Assembly (NCBI GenBank): GCA_001579985.1
Contig: LRSR01010425.1
Coordinates: 1-24,522, forward strand
DNA: 24,522 nucleotides
Reading direction: 5' to 3'
Source: Hypsibius dujardini
Taxonomy: Eukaryota; Tardigrada; Eutardigrada; Parachela; Hypsibiidae
Both the position numbers and the translations under genes were made by a program. Positions 20,049-24,522 of this stretch are shown here, piece after piece. The number at the start of each line of letters is the position of its first letter. Position 1 is the stretch's first letter. Under the pieces are notes generated by a model that was given only the letters and a program-made list of their open reading frames with translations, had not been told where the DNA came from and searched no databases.

Positions 20049-23000
20049 TCAATCGGTCGCGCCGGCTCCTCCGTACAGCTGCACATCCCCGCGATCGATC
20101 TTGTAGTCAATCTCCACGACATACTCGTACTTGGACAGGTACTTGACCCACTTCTCCGGGGGATCGTCGCAAGTGGCCGAAATGCTGCGCAAGGTCGTGT
20201 GGGACGCCGTAGCCGCCGGCATGGTGAACTCAATTTCAGCGTTCGGCTCGAACCGTTCGGGCATGGTGTCGTAGGAGTTGAGGTCCAGACGACAGGTCAT
20301 CATGTGATTCGCAAAGGCTCCTGAAAACCAAATCGTTATAATATAACGTCATCTTTTTAAGATTATTTAGTAATATTTTATTGTGTTATTCAATAATTTT
20401 AGTCGTCAGAGAACAGAGTTGAATTCGGAAACGCATACCTTGTCCTTCTTTTGGGAGCCGACTTATCCGCCAAACTAAAGAACGATAGACGTGTTCGTAG
20501 CGCGCTGAGCCGGATGTTACCGCAATCTGGCTGGGATCTGAGCCTTGAGTGACGCCAGCAGTTCGAAGCTTTTCAGACATTCCCTGGAAATTGGAAAAGG
20601 ATTAGGGAGACAGACAGACACAAGGCAACTATAGATAAAAAACAGACACAGATACAGACACAGACACAGACACAGACACAGACAAATGTATCATACCTTT
20701 ATCAAACCAGACTTTTTGCTCGTAGCGTGCTTCGATCCATATCCAAACAACTTCTCCGTTCGAAACAAATAGATCCACGACTCCGGAATCGGTACCCTGA
20801 TCTGAATATCGTCACACGGTTGTGCCCGCTTCCGGTTGTAATAGGCCGTAGTCTGTGCCTCGACCTTCACCCCCACTTTATATCCCTCCATAGTGAATGT
20901 GATCTTGATAAATAGCGGTAGCTCCCGGCTCTTCGGTGGTCGCACCCGGAACCGCACCAGCTCGAAGAAACACGCGTCCGGTGGCACAAACTTGATCACT
21001 TTCGTCTTCTCGTACTCTTCTTTTGAGACGCAATGGTGTAGCTCTACGTTTTCCATCCTGATCCACTCCTCTGTGTAGATAGGCAGAATGTCATGCCGAC
21101 CAACTACTTCCCTTCCCTTTCGCGCAATGTCGTTCAACCCGAACTCTACCTCCGGCATGCCGGACACGAAGGATAGACAGTAAACTCGAACTCGGCCCCG
21201 TCGATCGGAGATGATCCCCGATTTATCCACCTAGAAATGAAAAAGATTTCTGTAAACCAGATAATGACTCGCCACAAGACACAGAAATAGGCACTGACAC
21301 AGACACAGGGCACAGACAAAAGACCGACATACCTTCGCGGTGAACTCGTCGATCACATGGGCCTGAACCTCCTCCTGCTTGTAGATCATCTGCCGGTCGC
21401 GCATCATTGGTATCCGGAACAGAACGTCCTCCACCGCGTGGACGAAATCTCGAAGCACCCTACAGTTAAGGCAGCCGAACTTCAGCAGTTCCGTCGTCTG
21501 TGAGGCGTGCTCCAATGGCAAGCCCAGCTTGGTGATCTGCCCCTTCGAAGCCTTGGTAATCTGTCCCGGGCGGATTCCGACCCGTTCCTTGTAGAACACG
21601 TACTCGATCTTGGTCGTGTGGATTTTTGTGAAAACGTCCAGCGGTTGGATGGCAATCTCCGTCACCATGTAGTTACCCTGTAGCGGCAGCTCGTGAAAGG
21701 GTTTTTGCTCGTCCGGCTTGTTGAACAGCTGCAACATCGTGTCGGTCAGTCGGACGTGAATCTGCTTCCAGTAACGCGTTCCGGAGAAGGTCTTCTTCGG
21801 AGGGCTGCGAAGGAGAAGGTCCCACGAGCTCTGCGGATGGTCCCACGTGAACTCCGGCATTGGTTGGGTGTCGTCCTCGTCGTAGAGCGGAGTTTGCGGA
21901 GAGCCGCCAGAGGTCCGACGGGAGGCGTTGGAGTTGGTGGAGGTCCTCCGAGCCGCCTTGTCTTTTCCGACGGCGGCCACCGCTAGCGGAGCTTCCCAGA
22001 CGTCGAAGTCGTCGTCGGTGGTGTCGACGGTCGTGGCGGCGGCAGCAACGGGGACCGGGGACTCTTCCGGCACGATGGTGGCAAACGGATCGAAGAAGGA
22101 GTCGTCCAAGAGGGCTGCGTTTACGTTTATCTTCTCCGGAGCGTTGTTTTTATAGCTGGCGACCAGCTTCAGCATGGTGGCTTCCTCGCTCGGCTTCTCC
22201 GGACTCCCGAAACCTTCGTCCGTTCCTCCGAAGGGGTCCGCGGTCGATCCCCCTCCGTCAGCGGATGGTGGGGCGGGGGTGTTGTCACCGAACGGATCAT
22301 TTTCGAAGTCGGCTTCAAAGCCCCCGCCGGACGTGTCAGTGCCCGCCTCGTCGCCCCACGGAGTGGAGTTGAGGATCTGAACGGTTTTCCGTGCCGGTGT
22401 CGGACTCGGTTGGCTCTTCACCACCATGCTCTCCACCTGTGAGGTGATCTTTGTCTCGTGCTCTTGCAGCGGTGAGGCCTCGCCGACGGCGGACGGTGCC
22501 ACGGTCTCGTCCGTCGGGCTTTCATCTTGTGTGTGGCTGAATGCCGCGGCGAACGTCACATCCGAGTCTTCCGAGGTCGACTGGAGGAACATGTCCTTCC
22601 GAGAGATGGACGGTGGCGGAGCCGGTCGAGGAGGTGGTGGCGGTCGGGCTGGCGGCCGGGGTGCAGAGACGACCGGCGACGGAGCGGCGACGGTGGGAGA
22701 CGGAGCGGAGACGGACGGATCTGCCTCGGCGGATATAATGGCTTCGTCGACGATTTGAGCCGCTGTGGTCTCCGTGCTGTCCGGAGCGCTACTCCCCCAC
22801 GGCTCGAAGGATCCGGTGGTCGAAGCGCTAGAGGCTGTACCGTTCCAGTTCTCAGTTCCGGCATCGTCACCCTGAGGTCGGATCGTCTCGTCCTCAGTTC
22901 CGGAAAGCTGCCTTCTTGCGGACTCTGAAAAACATAAACTAAAGTAACGCCAACGGTTGGAGATATGTCGGAACCTTCCTCTACCTTGATTTACTCCATC

Positions 23001-24022
23001 CGTTCCGGGCTGCTTTGACTGCACTTCCGTTTCCGGCGCGGGTTGACTCTGGAGGCTGGTGGAAAACGGATCGCTGGTCACGAAGGGATCCTCGGAGGTC
23101 GCGACTGCCGGCACGGGTTCCGCTTCTATCGGCATGTCAAACAAACCCATCAGATCGTCCACGTTGGAGGTCTTCTTCGCCGCTGGAACCGGCGCCGGAA
23201 CGACAGCCGCCGGTCTTGATTGAGTCGTCGCAGGGTCCGTTACCGTTTTTGAGCTGGGTCGCTCGCGTTCCGTCGGCATCGCCAGTTCGGGACCTCCCGT
23301 CTTTGCAGCTCCAGCTTTCGGTCGGGCTACCGGTTTGATTTCCGTCGTGACCGCCTTCGCGGACAGTGGAACAACTTGTGGCGCAGCCGACCGCTGCGAC
23401 CGTGACGACGGCTGCTCCGACGTCTTCGGTTTTGGAACAGAGGTCGCCGGTCTCTCCGGCTTCGTCACCGGAATCGGCCCTCCAAAGAAGTCTGCCAGCT
23501 CGTCGGAAACATCCGGAACCGTAGCAGCCGGTTGGGTAACCGTCTCAACCGTCGAGCCCTCCGTCTTCTTTGGCGGTGGTGGCGGTCGCTCCGGTTTTCC
23601 CTTCGGCGGTGGCGGTCGTCCCGGCGGTCCGGCCTTCTTTGGCAGTCCGCCCTCCGTCGCTCCGACTTCCCCGCTTAGACCAACGAGTTCGTCGATGACG
23701 GAAGATTTCACAGCTGTGTTGTGGACTGGCGGTCGCGCCGGTGGACCCTTCCGCTCCTCTGACGGCGACGGTGTCGGTTGCGCTTCTACCGGCGGAGGGT
23801 GCTTTAACGTCGCGGAATTCATCGTGCCCTGAGCGCGGGCCGTCATCGCCTGGTACTCCAACCACTGCGCGGAGTGGGTGGCCGGATTGGGTTGTCCGCC
23901 TCCGGCCGGCACCGGCGGGACGTAGGCCTGTTCGAGCTCGTCAAAGAGGTCCTTCTTCTTGCCGGAGGAGTATTTACCCTTGGTGATGAGGTTGACAATC
24001 TTCTTCTTGGACGGCTTCAAAC
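20049..24022 (-). CDS. Stonin / stoned-B-like endocytic adaptor (5' end missing)
   Basis: Five minus-strand exons: 22985-24022, 21333-22924, 20697-21230, 20439-20583 and 20049-20320, giving 1193 residues after a split first codon. The first exon here opens with acceptor cag and phase 1, so at least one upstream coding exon is missing; there is no ATG at its start. The N-terminal region is long, Pro/Ala/Thr-rich and likely disordered, with five DPF motifs (for example EDPFVTSDPFSTS and FFDPFATIV) that in this family contact the AP-2 ear, and two polyproline stretches. A stonin-homology domain (about 21800-21400, GTRYWKQIHVRL) is followed by a mu-homology domain with the family signatures SFVSGMPE, GLNDIARKGREVVGRHDI, EEWIRMENVELHHC and IKFVPPDAC. 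Stonins sort synaptotagmin into clathrin-coated vesicles at the plasma membrane. I see no NPF motif in this part. Confidence 0.93.
20606..20686 (-). repeat. CAGACA simple repeat in stonin-like intron
   Basis: CAGACA/CACAGA units lie in the 20584-20696 intron. They read pyrimidine-rich (TGTCTG) on the gene's sense strand. Confidence 0.85.
21276..21325 (-). repeat. CACAGA short repeat in stonin-like intron
   Basis: A short CACAGA-rich tract lies in the 97-bp intron 21231-21332 between the stonin-homology exon and the mu-homology exon. It reads TCTGTG on the sense strand. Confidence 0.7.
22925..22984 (-). other. 60-bp intron, frame-preserving if retained
   Basis: Sense-strand donor gtagag and acceptor tttttcag bound exactly 60 bp with no in-frame stop. 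Retention would insert 20 residues between GVNQ and SARRQLSG. The AT-rich composition and the pyrimidine run before the acceptor contrast with the GC-rich exon on both sides, which argues that it is a real intron. Confidence 0.7.
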
Positions 24023-24522
24023 CTGATTGATATAAACCGAGTCAGAGAGGAAGGGAACATCAACACATGGTTATTAACTTTGCGGTGGTCTCCCACTTGA
24101 AAAACCGGGCGGAAACCTTATCCGAGTGTACTTGTATCTATATTTTTTCTCACGCGCTCTTCGTCCATCCTGCACATCAACTCGACCTCTTTTACTTTTT
24201 CTCCATCTCTCGGTCTCCCAAAACTTGTGGTGGCATATTTGAAGCATAATTTCAAGTGTGGATGTAGGGCGGAAATTTGAGGGATGAATCTCGACGGTCG
24301 GTCGGTCGGTGGGGGGGGGAGGGGGTGTATATCATCGATTATGATAGGCCGAGGGAGGCATGTCTGCGTGAATGAAATTGTGTAACATGCTTAGCTTGCA
24401 CTGAATCCGGGAGAGAGCTCGTGGAGAAACCGGATCTTGAATATTTGGGGATGCGCGTTTCTAGCCCGGCATTGCGTCAGTGTAGCGCGCGCAGAGGGAT
24501 CGATCGAGGGGGTAGCTTGTGT
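24023..24522. other. Region upstream of the stonin-like exon, G-rich tract
   Basis: No first coding exon with a matching phase-1 donor was found on the minus strand. Candidate minus-strand ATG frames here are short or end in the wrong phase. Positions 24296-24327 hold a GTCG tandem followed by runs of nine and five G on the plus strand. It may be intron or 5' flank. Confidence 0.45.

Noticed and set aside
21860-23832. Several plus-strand frames of 97-170 codons rich in Arg, Ser and Gly
   Set aside because: Antisense shadows of the GC-rich, Pro-rich stonin-like exon.
24018-24020. TTG as start codon of the stonin-like protein
   Set aside because: The frame stays open upstream to a good acceptor (cag at 24023-24025) with a split codon, so this is an internal exon boundary and not a translation start.

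Overview
The window is nuclear DNA from a small animal. The coding regions are split by GT..AG spliceosomal introns, many only about 50-60 bp long. Several genes encode metazoan-type proteins: a natriuretic-peptide/guanylate-cyclase-receptor-like ectodomain, a stonin-type endocytic adaptor, and PAN/Apple and CUB-like secreted proteins. Introns and spacers are loaded with CTGT/CAGA-type tetranucleotide repeats. A tardigrade or another small ecdysozoan is my best guess, but this rests on gene style only and I could not test it. All exon models come from hand-tracing open frames, splice sites and phase; there is no transcript evidence.

Layout, left to right. (1) 7-64: a near-perfect hairpin. (2) 250-1501, +: a five-exon CUB-like protein that ends in a GPI-anchor-like tail. 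(3) 2846-3359, +: a two-exon, 96-residue, ten-cysteine secreted protein. (4) 4148-8111, +: a twelve-exon receptor with an ANF-receptor-type ligand-binding domain, one membrane span and a tail of about 41 residues, with no kinase or cyclase domain. (5) 8823-10717, +: a five-exon PhzF/PBLD-family protein whose expected catalytic Glu is Val. (6) 11419-12391 and 13311-14908, +: a tandem pair of single-pass membrane proteins with a six-cysteine LysM-like ectodomain. (7) 15855-17676, -: a five-exon secreted protein with a PAN/Apple domain and a C-terminal eight-cysteine domain. (8) 20049-24022 and beyond, -: a stonin/stoned-B-like adaptor whose first coding exon I could not find.

The most interesting signal links items 3 and 7. 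The last 59 residues of the PAN protein and the mature small secreted protein share one cysteine framework, CC-x6-C-x11-C-x10/11-C-x11-C-x3-C-x10-C. In both genes this domain is the whole final exon and follows a phase-1 intron, which looks like a mobile exon cassette for a cysteine-rich domain I do not recognise. The second is the LysM pair: an animal extracellular LysM-like domain with a rigid six-cysteine framework, duplicated in tandem with conserved intron position and phase.

Six of the eight genes are predicted to be secreted or exposed at the cell surface. I see no operon-like logic; the clustering probably reflects local duplication and exon shuffling rather than one pathway. Most other long open frames in the window are antisense shadows of the GC-rich stonin exon or translated tetranucleotide repeats.
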